From Hymenobacter sp. CRA2 (GTDB lineage: Bacteria > Bacteroidota > Bacteroidia > Cytophagales > Hymenobacteraceae): a stretch of 64,000 nt of DNA. The stretch is taken from assembly GCF_002007105.1 (NCBI RefSeq), contig NZ_MVBC01000020.1, positions 26,253-90,252 of the forward strand. Direction: 5' to 3'. Position numbers and translations under genes: made by a program. The notes under the pieces were generated by a model. That model worked only from the letters and a program-made list of their open reading frames with translations. It was not told the DNA's origin and searched no databases. Shown here piece after piece: positions 44,653-54,457 of this stretch (the stretch's first letter is position 1; each line of letters begins with the position of its first letter).

Positions 44653-45543
44653 ATGAAAGCAGTACTACTCGCCGGCGGCTACGGTACCCGCATCAGCGAA
44701 GAAAGCGGCGTACGCCCCAAGCCCATGGTCGAAATCGGCGGCCGCCCCATCCTGTGGCACATCATGAAGATCTACGCCCACCACGGCATTCGGGATTTTG
44801 TGGTGTGCTGCGGCTACAAAGGCCACATGATCAAGCAGTACTTCGCCGATTACTTCCTGCACAGCGCCGACGTGACCTTCCGCATGGACCGTAACGAAAT
44901 GCAGGTGCACCGCCAAAACGCCGAGCCCTGGACGGTGACGCTGGTGGATACCGGCCAGGAAACCATGACCGGCGGCCGCCTGCGCCGCGTGCGCGAGTTC
45001 GTGGGCGACTCCACCTTCTGCATGACCTACGGCGACGGCGTGGGCGACATCGACATTCGCGAGGCTATCCGCTTCCACCGCCAGCAGGGGGCTTTGGCCA
45101 CGCTCACGGCAGTGCGTCAGCCCGGCCGCTTTGGGGTGTTCAACCTCAACGAGGGCGCCGGCCTGATCAACTCCTTCACCGAAAAGCCCGAAGGCGGCGA
45201 AACGCCCTGGATCAACGGCGGCTTCTTCGTGCTGGAACCCGAGGTGTTTGATTACCTGGAAGGCGACGACACCGTGTGGGAGAAAGCCCCGCTGGAGCGC
45301 CTGGCCCTCGACGGCCGCCTCGCCGCTTACCGCCACCAGGGCTTCTGGCAGCCCATGGACACGCTGCGCGACAAGAACATGCTGGAAGAAATGTGGCAGC
45401 GCGGCGCCGCCAAGTGGAAGGTGTGGAGCAACGACCCCGAGCCCACCCACGACGACCCCGTGCTGGCCGAAATTCTGGCTACGCCCGTGCAGGCGCCCGA
45501 AGGCCAGCGCGTAGCCACGCCCACGGTAATGCCGCTGGACTAA
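44653..45543 (+). CDS. rfbF: Glucose-1-phosphate cytidylyltransferase (RfbF)
   Basis: Nucleotidyltransferase of 296 residues making CDP-glucose from CTP and glucose-1-phosphate. The start ATG opens [18 protein letters not shown]; an upstream in-frame start at 44596 adds a hydrophobic non-conserved tail and was rejected. Motifs include the GGxGTR loop, [18 protein letters not shown], the metal-binding YGDGVGDID and the C-terminal [17 protein letters not shown]-glucose 4,6-dehydratase (rfbG) that usually follows is not recognised here. A divergent paralogue lies at 50224-51075. Confidence 0.93.
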   Translation: MKAVLLAGGYGTRISEESGVRPKPMVEIGGRPILWHIMKIYAHHGIRDFVVCCGYKGHMIKQYFADYFLHSADVTFRMDRNEMQVHRQNAEPWTVTLVDTGQETMTGGRLRRVREFVGDSTFCMTYGDGVGDIDIREAIRFHRQQGALATLTAVRQPGRFGVFNLNEGAGLINSFTEKPEGGETPWINGGFFVLEPEVFDYLEGDDTVWEKAPLERLALDGRLAAYRHQGFWQPMDTLRDKNMLEEMWQRGAAKWKVWSNDPEPTHDDPVLAEILATPVQAPEGQRVATPTVMPLD

Positions 45544-45668
45544 TTCAGTGCAATGGTGAGGTGGTGAACTGGAGAGTGTCGTGCTGCTGGCGCAAGCTGC
45601 GCGGTGCCGCCTTCCCGAACATCAAACTCACCAGCTCACGATTTCTCCTACTACTCTCCACCAACGAT

Positions 45669-46778
45669 ATGAAACGCATCCTCATCACCGGCAACATGGG
45701 CTATGTGGGCCCGGGCGTGGTAGCCCGCCTGCGTCAGGCTTTCCCGGCCGCCGAACTCATTGGCTACGACCAGGGCTTCTTCGCCCACTGCCTCACCGGG
45801 GCCGAGTGCCTGCCCGAAATCCGCCTCGACCGCCAGATTTTCGGCGACGTGCGCCGCCTGCCGCTCGATTTGCTCACTGGCGTCGACGCCGTGGTGCACC
45901 TGGCCGCCATCAGCAACGACCCCATGGGCCAGACCTACGAGGACGTGACGCTGGCCGTGAATCACCGCGCCGGCATCGAGCTGGCCCGCCGCGCCAAAGC
46001 CGCCGGCGTGCGCAGCTTCGTGTTTGCCTCCTCGTGCAGCATGTACGGCGCCGGTGCCGATGCCCCGCGGGCCGAAACCTCGGAGCTGAATCCGCTGACG
46101 GCCTACGCTCGCAGCAAAGTGCTCAGCGAGCAGGACCTGGCTCCGCTGGCCGACGAACAGTTTCGCGTGACCTGCCTGCGCTTTGCCACGGCCTGCGGCT
46201 GGAGCGACCGGCTGCGCCTGGATCTGGTGCTCAACGACTTCGTGGCCGGGGCCGTGTCTTCGGGCCGCATCAGCATCCTGAGCGACGGCTCGCCCTGGCG
46301 CCCGCTCATCCACGTGCAGGACATGGCCCGTGCCATCGAATGGGCCGTGGAGCGCCCGGCTGCCAACGGCGGCGCCTTCCTGGCCGTGAACGTGGGCTCC
46401 GACGCGTGGAACTACCAGGTGCACGAGCTGGCCGCCGCCGTGGCCGAAGCCGTACCCGGCACCGAGGTAACGCTGAACCCCGCCGCCCCGCCCGACAAAC
46501 GCTCGTACCGCGTCGACTTCAGCCTGTACCGCCGCCTGGCGCCCTACCACCAGCCCCAGCGCACCCTGCAGGACGCCATTGCGGAGCTGCGCGACAACCT
46601 CGTCGGCATGGGCTTCCGCGACGCCGATTTCCGTGCCTCGCAGCTGATGCGCCTGCGTGTGCTCACCGCCCTGCGCGAATCGGGCCGCCTCAGCGACCAG
46701 CTCGAATGGCAGCGCACTGCCGCCGCGCCGGCCCGCCCCGTGGCTGCTCCGGCTTCCCAACCTGAATTAGTGGCCTAG
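45669..46778 (+). CDS. NAD-dependent epimerase/dehydratase (extended SDR)
   Basis: Extended short-chain dehydrogenase of 369 residues acting on a nucleotide sugar. The start ATG opens MKRILITGNMGYVGPGVV, whose Rossmann loop (TGNMGYVG) is intact. The active-site Ser/Cys region SSCSMYG and the YxxxK pair Tyr146/Lys150 (AYARSKVLS) are present. It could supply the 4,6-dehydratase or 4-epimerase/reductase step missing from the cluster; the exact reaction cannot be decided from sequence. Confidence 0.9.
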   Translation: MKRILITGNMGYVGPGVVARLRQAFPAAELIGYDQGFFAHCLTGAECLPEIRLDRQIFGDVRRLPLDLLTGVDAVVHLAAISNDPMGQTYEDVTLAVNHRAGIELARRAKAAGVRSFVFASSCSMYGAGADAPRAETSELNPLTAYARSKVLSEQDLAPLADEQFRVTCLRFATACGWSDRLRLDLVLNDFVAGAVSSGRISILSDGSPWRPLIHVQDMARAIEWAVERPAANGGAFLAVNVGSDAWNYQVHELAAAVAEAVPGTEVTLNPAAPPDKRSYRVDFSLYRRLAPYHQPQRTLQDAIAELRDNLVGMGFRDADFRASQLMRLRVLTALRESGRLSDQLEWQRTAAAPARPVAAPASQPELVA

Positions 46779-46825
46779 CCCTGCCGCACCTAGCGCCTAT
46801 TGTTTTCACTCCACCATCAGCCGTT

Positions 46826-47371
46826 ATGATTTTCACCGAAACCGAACTGGCTGGCGCCTTTATTATCGATGTAGACCGCATGTCCGACGAGCGGGGCTTC
46901 TTTGCCCGCTCCTGGTGCGAGGACGAGTTTGCCGCCCACGGCATCACGGCCGCCCCGGTGCAGGCCAATGTATCGTCGAACCCGCGCAAGGGCACGCTGC
47001 GCGGCATGCACCTGCAGCTGGAGCCCTTCGGCGAAACCAAGCTGGTGCGCTGCACCCGCGGCGCCATCTACGACGTCATCGTGGACATGCGCGAGGAGTC
47101 GCCCACTTACGGCCAGTGGCTGGGCGTGGAGCTGACGGCCGAGTCCTTCCGCATGCTGTTCGTGCCGGCCCGCTTCGCTCACGGCTTCATCACCCTTAAG
47201 GACGACACCGACGTGTGCTACCAGGTATCGGCCAAGTATGCCCCCGGATACGAGCGGGGCCTGCGCTGGAACGACCCGGCCATCGGCATCAAGTGGCCCA
47301 TCGAGCCCACCGTCATTTCGGAGAAAGACCGCCGCCACCCCGATTTCCGCCAGCTGGTACCCCAAGCATAA
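46826..47371 (+). CDS. rfbC: dTDP-4-dehydrorhamnose 3,5-epimerase family (RfbC)
   Basis: RmlC-type cupin of 181 residues. The catalytic base His62 (KGTLRGMHLQ) and active-site Tyr132 (DVCYQVSA), with the FAHGFITL segment, are conserved. With no rmlA, rmlB or rmlD here, and two CDP-sugar-type genes nearby, it may act on a CDP-4-keto sugar rather than on the dTDP-rhamnose intermediate. That shift is inferred from context. Confidence 0.92.
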   Translation: MIFTETELAGAFIIDVDRMSDERGFFARSWCEDEFAAHGITAAPVQANVSSNPRKGTLRGMHLQLEPFGETKLVRCTRGAIYDVIVDMREESPTYGQWLGVELTAESFRMLFVPARFAHGFITLKDDTDVCYQVSAKYAPGYERGLRWNDPAIGIKWPIEPTVISEKDRRHPDFRQLVPQA

Positions 47372-47425
47372 CGCCTGACCTCCAGCCGAGCCGCGGCTAT
47401 CGTTCCACCTCTCTCTTTAGCATGT

Positions 47426-48763
47426 ATGATCATCGTTGATAACGCGCTGGCCGCCCGCCAACAAGCCGGGAAGCCCATTCGAGTGGCCCTCGTGGGGGCT
47501 GGGTTCATGGCGCGGGGCGTCGTGCGCCAGATTTGCCACTACGTGCCCGGCATGGAGCTGGTGGCCATTGCCAACCGCACCCTCGACAAAGCCCGCCAGG
47601 CCTACGAAGAAGCCGGCCAGCTCGGCATTGAGGAGGTGGGCACGGTGGCGCAGCTGGAGCAGTGCATCCGCCGCGGCCAGCCCGCCATTACCGACGACGC
47701 GCTGCTGCTGTGCCGCGCCGAGGGCATCGACGCTATTCTGGAAATGACCGGGGCAGTGGAGCACGGTGCCCGCGTGGCCCTGGAGGCCTTCCGTCACGGC
47801 AAGCACCTGATTTCCTTTAACGCCGAGCTCGACGGCACGGCCGGTGCCATCCTGCGGGTGTACGCCGAACGCGCCGGGGTGGTGTACACCCTGGCCGACG
47901 GCGACCAGCCCGGCGTGACGATGAACCTGGTGCGTTTCGTGCGCGGCCTGGGCATACGTCCGGTGCTCTGCGGCAACATCAAGGGCCTGCACGACCCGTA
48001 CCGCAACCCCACCACGCAGGAGGGCTTTGCCCGGCAGTGGGGCCAGAACCCAAGCATGGTCACCAGCTTCGCCGACGGCAGCAAAATCAGCTACGAGCAG
48101 GCTGTGGTGGCCAACGCCACCGGCATGCAGGTGCTGCAGCGCGGCATGACCGGCCCGACGGTACCCACCGGTACGCCCATCAAGCAGGCGGCCGAGTGGT
48201 ACCCCGTGGACGCCCTGATTGCCCCCGACAGCCCCGGCTACGTGGACTACGTAGTGGGCGCCGAGCCGGCCCCCGGCGTGTTCGTGCTCGGCACCATCGA
48301 CGATGCGGTGCAGCAGCACTACCTGAACCTTTACAAGCTGGGCAAGGGCCCGCTCTACTGCTTCTACACGCCCTACCACCTCTGCCACTTCGAGGCGCCG
48401 CACTCCGTGGCCCGCGCCGTGCTCTTCCACGACACCACGCTGGCCACCACGGCCGCGCCCACCGTGGAAGTAGTGGCTGCCGCCAAGGTGCCCCTCACCG
48501 CCGGTACCACGCTGGACGGCATTGGCTGCTACCACACCTACGGGCTGGCCGAAAACGCGCCGGTGGCTCATGCCGAGGACCTGCTGCCCATCGGGGTGGC
48601 CGAGGGCTGCGTGTTGCGCCACGACGTGCCCCAGGACCAGGTGCTCACCTACCACGACGTTGTGCTGCCGGAAGGCCGCCTGATCGACCGCCTGCGCCGC
48701 GAGCAGGCCGAGCATTTCGGGCGGGTAGCGGTTGCCAAAGTTGCCGCGGTAGCGGTGAGCTAG
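47426..48763 (+). CDS. NAD(P)-dependent oxidoreductase with C-terminal SAF domain (COG4091-like)
   Basis: Homoserine-dehydrogenase-like oxidoreductase of 445 residues. An N-terminal Rossmann fold (VALVGAGFMARGVVRQIC), a central catalytic region (ISFNAELDGTAG, LADGDQPGVTMNLVRFVRG) and a C-terminal SAF domain (about 350-435, AEDLLPIGVAEG) are seen. The family is of uncertain function. Genes of this type recur in surface-polysaccharide clusters with methyltransferases and nucleotidyltransferases like these, so it probably works on a sugar or a small precursor of the branched sugar. ATG at 47426 was taken as start; conservation begins about 18 residues in. Confidence 0.85.
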   Translation: MIIVDNALAARQQAGKPIRVALVGAGFMARGVVRQICHYVPGMELVAIANRTLDKARQAYEEAGQLGIEEVGTVAQLEQCIRRGQPAITDDALLLCRAEGIDAILEMTGAVEHGARVALEAFRHGKHLISFNAELDGTAGAILRVYAERAGVVYTLADGDQPGVTMNLVRFVRGLGIRPVLCGNIKGLHDPYRNPTTQEGFARQWGQNPSMVTSFADGSKISYEQAVVANATGMQVLQRGMTGPTVPTGTPIKQAAEWYPVDALIAPDSPGYVDYVVGAEPAPGVFVLGTIDDAVQQHYLNLYKLGKGPLYCFYTPYHLCHFEAPHSVARAVLFHDTTLATTAAPTVEVVAAAKVPLTAGTTLDGIGCYHTYGLAENAPVAHAEDLLPIGVAEGCVLRHDVPQDQVLTYHDVVLPEGRLIDRLRREQAEHFGRVAVAKVAAVAVS

Positions 48764-48804
48764 CCCAGCCACTGCTTCTTCTCTCCACCTAGCATCACCC
48801 GCTG

Positions 48805-50136
48805 ATGACTGCTTCGCTACTTTCTGCCGAACCCAAGCTGGCCGTTGCCGGAGTTCAGAAACCCCGGCGGCGCCTGCTGCCCCGGCCCATAGCCCTGGCC
48901 GCCGAGCCCTGCTGCCGCTTCTGCGGCGAGGCCTTGCACGCTACTTTCGTCGACCTGGGCACCTCGCCCTTGTGCGAAGACTTCGTGCGGCCCGAGCACT
49001 TCAACCGGGCTGAGCCGCAGTACCCGCTGCACGCCCGCGTGTGCGCCAACTGTTTTCTGGTGCAGGTAGGCGAGTTTTTGCGCCCCGACGAAATCTTCCG
49101 CGACGAGTACTGCTACTTCTCGTCGTACTCCACTACCTGGCTGGCGCACGCCCGGCGCTACACCGAGCAGATGGTGGCGCGCTTTGGCATCGGGCCGGAG
49201 CAGTTTGTGGTGGAAGTGGCTTCCAACGACGGCTACCTGCTGCAGTACTTCCACGAGCGGCAGATTCCGGTACTGGGCATCGAGCCGGCCGGCAACGTGG
49301 CCGAGGCTGCCCGCCGCAAGGGCATCAGCACGCTCAGCAAGTTCTTTGGGCGCCGCACGGCCCGCAAGGTGGCCACTACCTACGGGCAGGCTGATTTGCT
49401 GATCGGCAACAATGTGCTGGCCCACGTGCCTGATATCAACGACTTTGTGGGCGGGCTCAAGATCATGCTCAAGCCGGGCGGCGTGGTTACCATGGAGTTT
49501 CCGCACCTGCTGCGGCTGGTGGAGCAGTGCCAGTTCGATACCATCTACCACGAGCACTTCAGCTACCTCTCGTTCTACACGGTGGAGCGCATCTTCGCCC
49601 ACCACGGCCTCACGCTCTTCGACGTGGAAGAGCTGCCCACGCACGGCGGCTCGTTGCGCATCTTCGCCCGCCACGCCAGTGACCACAGCAAGCCGGTGGA
49701 AGCACGGGTAGGGGAGCTGCGCCAGCACGAAATCGAGGCCGGCGTGTGCACCCTGGCTTATTACGCCGAGTTCGGCGAGGCCGTGAAGCAAACCAAGCGC
49801 GCCCTGCTCAGCTTCCTCATCGAAGCCAAAAACGCGGGCAAAACGGTGGTGGGCTACGGCGCGCCGGGCAAGGGCAATACCCTGCTCAACTACTGCGGCA
49901 TCGGCACTGATTTTCTCGACTACACCGTCGACGCCAACCCGCACAAGCACGGGCTGTTTCTGCCCGGCACGCGCATCCCGATTTACGCGCCCGACCGCAT
50001 CCGCCAGACCCGGCCCGACTTCGTGCTGATACTGCCCTGGAACCTGCGCGCCGAAATCATGCAGCAGATGGCTGACATCCGCCAGTGGGGCGGGCGCTTC
50101 GTGGTGCCCATCCCCACGGTGGAAGTCTACAGCTAA
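48805..50136 (+). CDS. Sugar C-methyltransferase, SAM-dependent (zinc-finger type), copy 1
   Basis: Methyltransferase of 443 residues of the NDP-hexose C-methyltransferase group. It has an N-terminal zinc-binding domain (about 32-95, CCRFCGEAL and CANCFLV), a SAM-binding domain (about 110-290, VVEVASNDGYLLQYFHERQI, IGNNVLAHVPDINDFVGG) and a C-terminal domain (about 300-443, GYGAPGKGNTLLNYC). Relatives add a methyl branch to 4-keto nucleotide sugars. The Pro/Arg-rich tail (1-30) is unconserved. A close paralogue is at 51825-53090. Confidence 0.92.
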   Translation: MTASLLSAEPKLAVAGVQKPRRRLLPRPIALAAEPCCRFCGEALHATFVDLGTSPLCEDFVRPEHFNRAEPQYPLHARVCANCFLVQVGEFLRPDEIFRDEYCYFSSYSTTWLAHARRYTEQMVARFGIGPEQFVVEVASNDGYLLQYFHERQIPVLGIEPAGNVAEAARRKGISTLSKFFGRRTARKVATTYGQADLLIGNNVLAHVPDINDFVGGLKIMLKPGGVVTMEFPHLLRLVEQCQFDTIYHEHFSYLSFYTVERIFAHHGLTLFDVEELPTHGGSLRIFARHASDHSKPVEARVGELRQHEIEAGVCTLAYYAEFGEAVKQTKRALLSFLIEAKNAGKTVVGYGAPGKGNTLLNYCGIGTDFLDYTVDANPHKHGLFLPGTRIPIYAPDRIRQTRPDFVLILPWNLRAEIMQQMADIRQWGGRFVVPIPTVEVYS

Positions 50137-50223
50137 GGTCGCATCCACTGCTCCGCCTACCGCACCTAGAGCTATTGCACTGCTGGCAGTCAGCAGGTAC
50201 CTCACCTTCTTCTCTCTTCAGCC

Positions 50224-51075
50224 ATGAAAGTTGTGTTGTTCTGTGGCGGCTTCGGAATGCGGCTGCGCGAGTATTCCGAGTCGACCCCCAAGCCCATGGT
50301 GACGCTGGGCTACCGGCCCATCCTGTGGCACATCATGCGCTACTACGCCCACTTCGGCCACACCGATTTCATTCTGTGTCTGGGCTACAAGGCCGATACC
50401 GTCAAGCAGTATTTCATGAATTACAACGAGTGCCTCTCCAACGACTTCGTTTTCTCGAAGGGCGGCAAGGACGTGAAGCCACTCAAAACCGACATCGACG
50501 ACTGGAACATCACCTTCGTGGACACCGGCCTGAACGCCAACATCGGCCAGCGCCTGCGGGCCGTGCGGCACCTGCTGGAAGGCGAGGAGATGTTTCTGGC
50601 CAACTACGCCGACGGCCTCTCCGACCTCGACGTGAACCAGACCATCCGCGAGATGGAGCAGAGCAACGCCGTGGGCAGCTTCATGGCCTACCAGCCGACG
50701 CACAGCTTCCACGTGGTGTCGCTGGGCGAGGACTCGCGGGTGGACTACATCAGCCCCATTGCCAAGTCGGGCCTGTGGATCAACGCCGGCTTCTTCGTGC
50801 TGCGCTCCGAAATCTTCGACTACCTGCAGCCCGGCGAAGAGCTGGTGGAGCAGCCATTCCAGCGCCTCATTGCGCAGGACCGCCTGCTGGCGCACCGCCA
50901 CCAGGGCTTCTGGGCCGCCATGGATACCTTCAAGGACAAGCAGACCCTCGACGAGCTGCATGCCCACGGGCCCGCGCCCTGGGAGGTGTGGCGCAAGGCC
51001 GAGCAGGCACCGGCGCCCGCGCCCAAAGTAGTGCCGGCTAAGCGCGTGCGCCAACTGCAAGCGGCCGTATGCTGA
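50224..51075 (+). CDS. RfbF-like sugar nucleotidyltransferase, divergent copy
   Basis: Nucleotidyltransferase of 283 residues related to glucose-1-phosphate cytidylyltransferase. It keeps [28 protein letters not shown] and HQGFWAAMDTFKD, but the activating loop reads CGGFGMRLRE and the substrate region differs from the first copy. It probably makes a different activated sugar. It overlaps the PIG-L gene by 7 nt (ATGCTGA), showing tight coupling with deacetylation. Confidence 0.88.
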   Translation: MKVVLFCGGFGMRLREYSESTPKPMVTLGYRPILWHIMRYYAHFGHTDFILCLGYKADTVKQYFMNYNECLSNDFVFSKGGKDVKPLKTDIDDWNITFVDTGLNANIGQRLRAVRHLLEGEEMFLANYADGLSDLDVNQTIREMEQSNAVGSFMAYQPTHSFHVVSLGEDSRVDYISPIAKSGLWINAGFFVLRSEIFDYLQPGEELVEQPFQRLIAQDRLLAHRHQGFWAAMDTFKDKQTLDELHAHGPAPWEVWRKAEQAPAPAPKVVPAKRVRQLQAAVC

Positions 51076-51734
51076 AGCTCGGCTTAGCGGCGCCCGAAGG
51101 CGTTGCGGGCCTGCGCGTGCTCTGCCTCGGTGCCCACGCCGATGATATCGAAATCGGAGCGGGCGGAACCCTGCTCCGGCTGCTGAGCGAGCAGCGCGTG
51201 GCGGCCCTGTGCTGGGTGGTTTTTACCAGCACCCCGGCCCGAATCCTCGAAGCCGAAGCCAGCGCCCGCGCCTGGCTGGCGGCTGCACGCGGCGGCCTCG
51301 CCGAAAGCCAGGTGCGCGTGCTCACCTTTCAGGACGGCCTGCTGCCGCAGTCAGTGCCCGCCGTCAAGCAAGTGTTTGAAGAACTTAAAGCCTTTCAGCC
51401 TGACCTGATCTTTACCCACTACCGCCACGACCTGCACCAGGACCACCGCCTGCTCGCCGACCTCACCTGGAATACCTTTCGCAGCCACCTCGTGCTCGAA
51501 TACGAAATTCCGAAGTACGACGGCGACCTGGGCAACCCCGAGTGCTTCGTGGAGCTGCCCGCCGACGTGCTCGACCGGAAAGTGGAGCTGCTGCTCACGC
51601 ACTTTCCCTCGCAGGCCGGCAAGCACTGGTTCGACGCCGAAACCTTCCGGGCCCTGCCCCGGCTGCGCGGCATGCAAGCGGCTTCGGCCGGGCGCTACGC
51701 CGAGGCTTTCTACCTGCGCAAGCTGGTGCTGTAG
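51069..51734 (+). CDS. PIG-L family deacetylase
   Basis: LmbE/PIG-L zinc hydrolase of 221 residues. The metal site LGAHADDIEIGAGG (about 20-33) and the second motif HYRHDLHQDHRLL are present. Members remove an N-acetyl group from GlcNAc-type substrates. It is co-translated with the divergent nucleotidyltransferase, so it may deacetylate that enzyme's product before methylation or reacylation. The substrate is inferred. Confidence 0.92.
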   Translation: MLKLGLAAPEGVAGLRVLCLGAHADDIEIGAGGTLLRLLSEQRVAALCWVVFTSTPARILEAEASARAWLAAARGGLAESQVRVLTFQDGLLPQSVPAVKQVFEELKAFQPDLIFTHYRHDLHQDHRLLADLTWNTFRSHLVLEYEIPKYDGDLGNPECFVELPADVLDRKVELLLTHFPSQAGKHWFDAETFRALPRLRGMQAASAGRYAEAFYLRKLVL

Positions 51735-51824
51735 CCCCGCTTTGCGTCCGTCGCTGCGCCGCGTGCGGTAGCGCGGTTCCACCTTCTCGCTTTCTCCGCC
51801 TCCCTTCCCAAGACCCACGAGCTT

Positions 51825-53090
51825 ATGAACTGCCGCCACTGTGGAACCGAGCTCCACCACGTGTTTGCCGATTTAGGCCACTGCCCGCCGTCGAATTCCA
51901 TGCTCCAGGCTGCTCAGCTCGAGGAGCCGGAGGTGCACTATCCGCTGAAAACCTACGTGTGCCACAACTGCTTTCTGGTGCAGATCGGGGAGGTGAAAAA
52001 GGCCGTCGATATTTTCGGCGACGGGTACACCTACTTCTCGTCGTACTCCACCAGCTGGCTGGCCCACGCCCGGCGCTACGTCGACATGATGATGGAGCGC
52101 TTCCACTTCGATAAGAACTCGCTCGTTATCGAGGCGGCCTCCAACGACGGCTACCTGCTGCAGTACTTCCACGCCTACGGGGTGCCGGTGCTCGGTGTCG
52201 ACCCCACGGCCAACACGGCCCGCATAGCGGCCGGCCGCGGGGTGCGCACCCTGGTGGATTTTTTCACCGCCAAGCTGGGCCGCGAGCTGGCCGCCACCGG
52301 GCAGCAGGCCGATTTGCTGATCGGCAACAACGTGCTGGCCCACGTGCCCGACATCAACGACTTCGTAGGCGGCATGCAAACGGCCCTGAAGCCCGGCGGC
52401 ATCGTCACGATGGAGTTTCCGCACCTGCTGAACCTGGTGGAGCACTGCCAGTTCGATACCATCTACCACGAGCATTTTAGCTACCTCTCGCTGAGCACCG
52501 TGGCGCGCATCTTCGCCGCGCAGGGCCTCACCATTTTCGACGTGGAGGAACTGCCCACGCACGGCGGCTCGCTGCGCATCTTCGCCCGCCATGCCAGTGA
52601 CCACAGCAAGCCCGTAACCCGGGCTGTGCGCGAGCTGCTGACCCGCGAGCAGGCCGCCGGCATGCTCACGCTGGAGTATTACGAGGACTTCCAACCCCGC
52701 GTGGATACCGTGCGGGCCGAATTTCTGGAGTTCCTGCTGGAGCAGCGCCGCGCCGGCAAGCAGGTGGTGGGCTACGGCGCCGCGGCCAAGGGCAACACCC
52801 TGCTCAACTACTGCGGCCTGCAGGGCACCGAGCTGCTCAGCTTCGTGGCCGATGCCTCGCCCTACAAGCAGGGCCGCTGCCTGCCCGGCAGCCACATTCC
52901 GGTGGTCGATGCGGAGCGCATCCGGGGCGAAAAGCCCGACTACGTGGTGATTCTGCCCTGGAACCTGCGCGAAGAAATTGCCGAACGTCTTGCTTTCATC
53001 CGCGAATGGGGCGGCCAGTTTGTGGTTGCCATTCCCGCTCTCGAAGTATTCAGCTATGCCAGCAGCCCCGCCGAAGTGGCACACGCCTGA
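51825..53090 (+). CDS. Sugar C-methyltransferase, SAM-dependent (zinc-finger type), copy 2
   Basis: Paralogue of the 48805-50136 product, 421 residues, with the same order: zinc domain (CRHCGTELHHVF and CHNCFLVQIGE), SAM fold (IEAASNDGYLLQYFHAYGVP) and C-terminal domain (GYGAAAKGNTLLNYC). Long stretches such as IGNNVLAHVPDINDFVGG and ELPTHGGSLRIFARHASDH are identical between the copies. It overlaps the downstream peptidase-like gene by 35 nt. Confidence 0.92.
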   Translation: MNCRHCGTELHHVFADLGHCPPSNSMLQAAQLEEPEVHYPLKTYVCHNCFLVQIGEVKKAVDIFGDGYTYFSSYSTSWLAHARRYVDMMMERFHFDKNSLVIEAASNDGYLLQYFHAYGVPVLGVDPTANTARIAAGRGVRTLVDFFTAKLGRELAATGQQADLLIGNNVLAHVPDINDFVGGMQTALKPGGIVTMEFPHLLNLVEHCQFDTIYHEHFSYLSLSTVARIFAAQGLTIFDVEELPTHGGSLRIFARHASDHSKPVTRAVRELLTREQAAGMLTLEYYEDFQPRVDTVRAEFLEFLLEQRRAGKQVVGYGAAAKGNTLLNYCGLQGTELLSFVADASPYKQGRCLPGSHIPVVDAERIRGEKPDYVVILPWNLREEIAERLAFIREWGGQFVVAIPALEVFSYASSPAEVAHA

Positions 53091-54426
53091 GGTAGCCGCC
53101 GTGCTGCCCGAGCTGGTGGCCGCCGACGGGCGGCCCGGCCAGGCTATGCACCGGCTGCTGCGCGAGCTGTACCCCATTTGCCGCAGCATCACCGGCGAGG
53201 GCGTACGCCAGACCTTGCGCATCCTGGGCCAGCACTTGCCGCCTGGCCTGGATGTGCGCGAGGTGCCCAGCGGCACCGCCGTGCTCGACTGGACGGTGCC
53301 ACCCGAGTGGAACATCCGCGACGCCTACATCAAGGACCAGCACGGCCGCCGGGTGGTGGATTTTCAGCGCCATTCCCTGCACGTGGTCAGCTACAGCGTG
53401 CCCGTGCCCCCGCAGTGGCTGACGCGCCAGGAACTCGACGCGCACCTGCACTCTTTGCCCGCGCAGCCCACGCTCACGCCCTACCGCACCAGTTACTACC
53501 AGCCCACCTGGGGCTTCTGCCTGCCGCACCAGCTGCGCGAGCAGCTGCAGGACGAGCGGTACGAAGTCTGCATCGACGCGGACCTGAACCCGGCCGGCTC
53601 GCTCACCTACGGGCAGCTGGTGCTGCCCGGCGACACCGACGAGGAGGTGCTGTTTTCCTGTCACATCTGCCACCCTTCACTGGCCAACGATAACCTGGCC
53701 GGCGTGGTCACGGCCGCGTGGCTGGCGCAGTGGCTGGCCGCCCGTCCGCGCCGCCGCTACACCTACCGCTTCGTGTTCGTGCCGGGCACCATCGGCTCGA
53801 TCAGCTGGCTGCACGAGCACCGCCACTCGGCAGTGCCGCGCATCAAACACGGCTTGGTGTTGTCGTTGTTGGGCGGGCCGGGCGAGTTTACCTACAAACG
53901 CTCCCGCCAGGGCACGGCCGCCATCGATAGGGTAGTGGCCGCGGTGCTGCGCGAGGCGGCGCTTGGCGCCCACCAGCTGCGCGACTTCAGCCCCTACGGC
54001 TACGACGAGCGGCAATACTGCTCGCCGGGCTTCAACCTGCCGGTGGGCTGCCTGACGCGTACCCCGTTCGCCGAATTCCCTGAATACCACACCTCGGCCG
54101 ATAACCCCAGCTTGGTGCGGCCGCGCCAACTGGCAGCCTCGATGCGGCTGCTGCGCCTCATCTGTCGGGCTCTGGAGCAGCACGACCGCCGCTACCAGAA
54201 CCGGCAGCCCTACGGCGAACCGCAACTCGGCCGCCGCGGCCTCTACGGCGCCCTCAAAGGCACCGGTAACCCTAAAGAAGCCGAAATGGCCCTGCTCTGG
54301 GTACTCAGCCTCGCCGACGGCCAGCACGACGCGCTGACCATGGCCGAGCGCAGCGGCTTGTCCTTCAGTGCTATTCGTCGGGCCGTGCGCAGCCTGTGCC
54401 AGGCCGATTTGCTTGCTGCCCTCTAA
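53056..54426 (+). CDS. COG4310 aminopeptidase-like protein (DUF2172/DUF4910) with C-terminal winged helix
   Basis: Protein of 456 residues. The start ATG (MPAAPPKWHTPE) was chosen since the longer form to 52978 lies within the methyltransferase gene. An N-terminal region (about 30-170, YPICRSITGEGVRQTLRIL) leads to an M28-like aminopeptidase core with the metal site region FSCHICHPSLANDNLAGV, and a C-terminal HTH (about 395-456, AEMALLWVLSLADGQHDALT). The function is unknown, but genes of this type recur in polysaccharide clusters with GSA-like aminotransferases and C-methyltransferases, as here. It may process an amide-linked sugar substituent; that is speculation. Confidence 0.82.
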   Translation: MPAAPPKWHTPEVAAVLPELVAADGRPGQAMHRLLRELYPICRSITGEGVRQTLRILGQHLPPGLDVREVPSGTAVLDWTVPPEWNIRDAYIKDQHGRRVVDFQRHSLHVVSYSVPVPPQWLTRQELDAHLHSLPAQPTLTPYRTSYYQPTWGFCLPHQLREQLQDERYEVCIDADLNPAGSLTYGQLVLPGDTDEEVLFSCHICHPSLANDNLAGVVTAAWLAQWLAARPRRRYTYRFVFVPGTIGSISWLHEHRHSAVPRIKHGLVLSLLGGPGEFTYKRSRQGTAAIDRVVAAVLREAALGAHQLRDFSPYGYDERQYCSPGFNLPVGCLTRTPFAEFPEYHTSADNPSLVRPRQLAASMRLLRLICRALEQHDRRYQNRQPYGEPQLGRRGLYGALKGTGNPKEAEMALLWVLSLADGQHDALTMAERSGLSFSAIRRAVRSLCQADLLAAL

Positions 54427-54457
54427 CTCCTCTTTTCCACCGCCAACCGCCCTCGTC

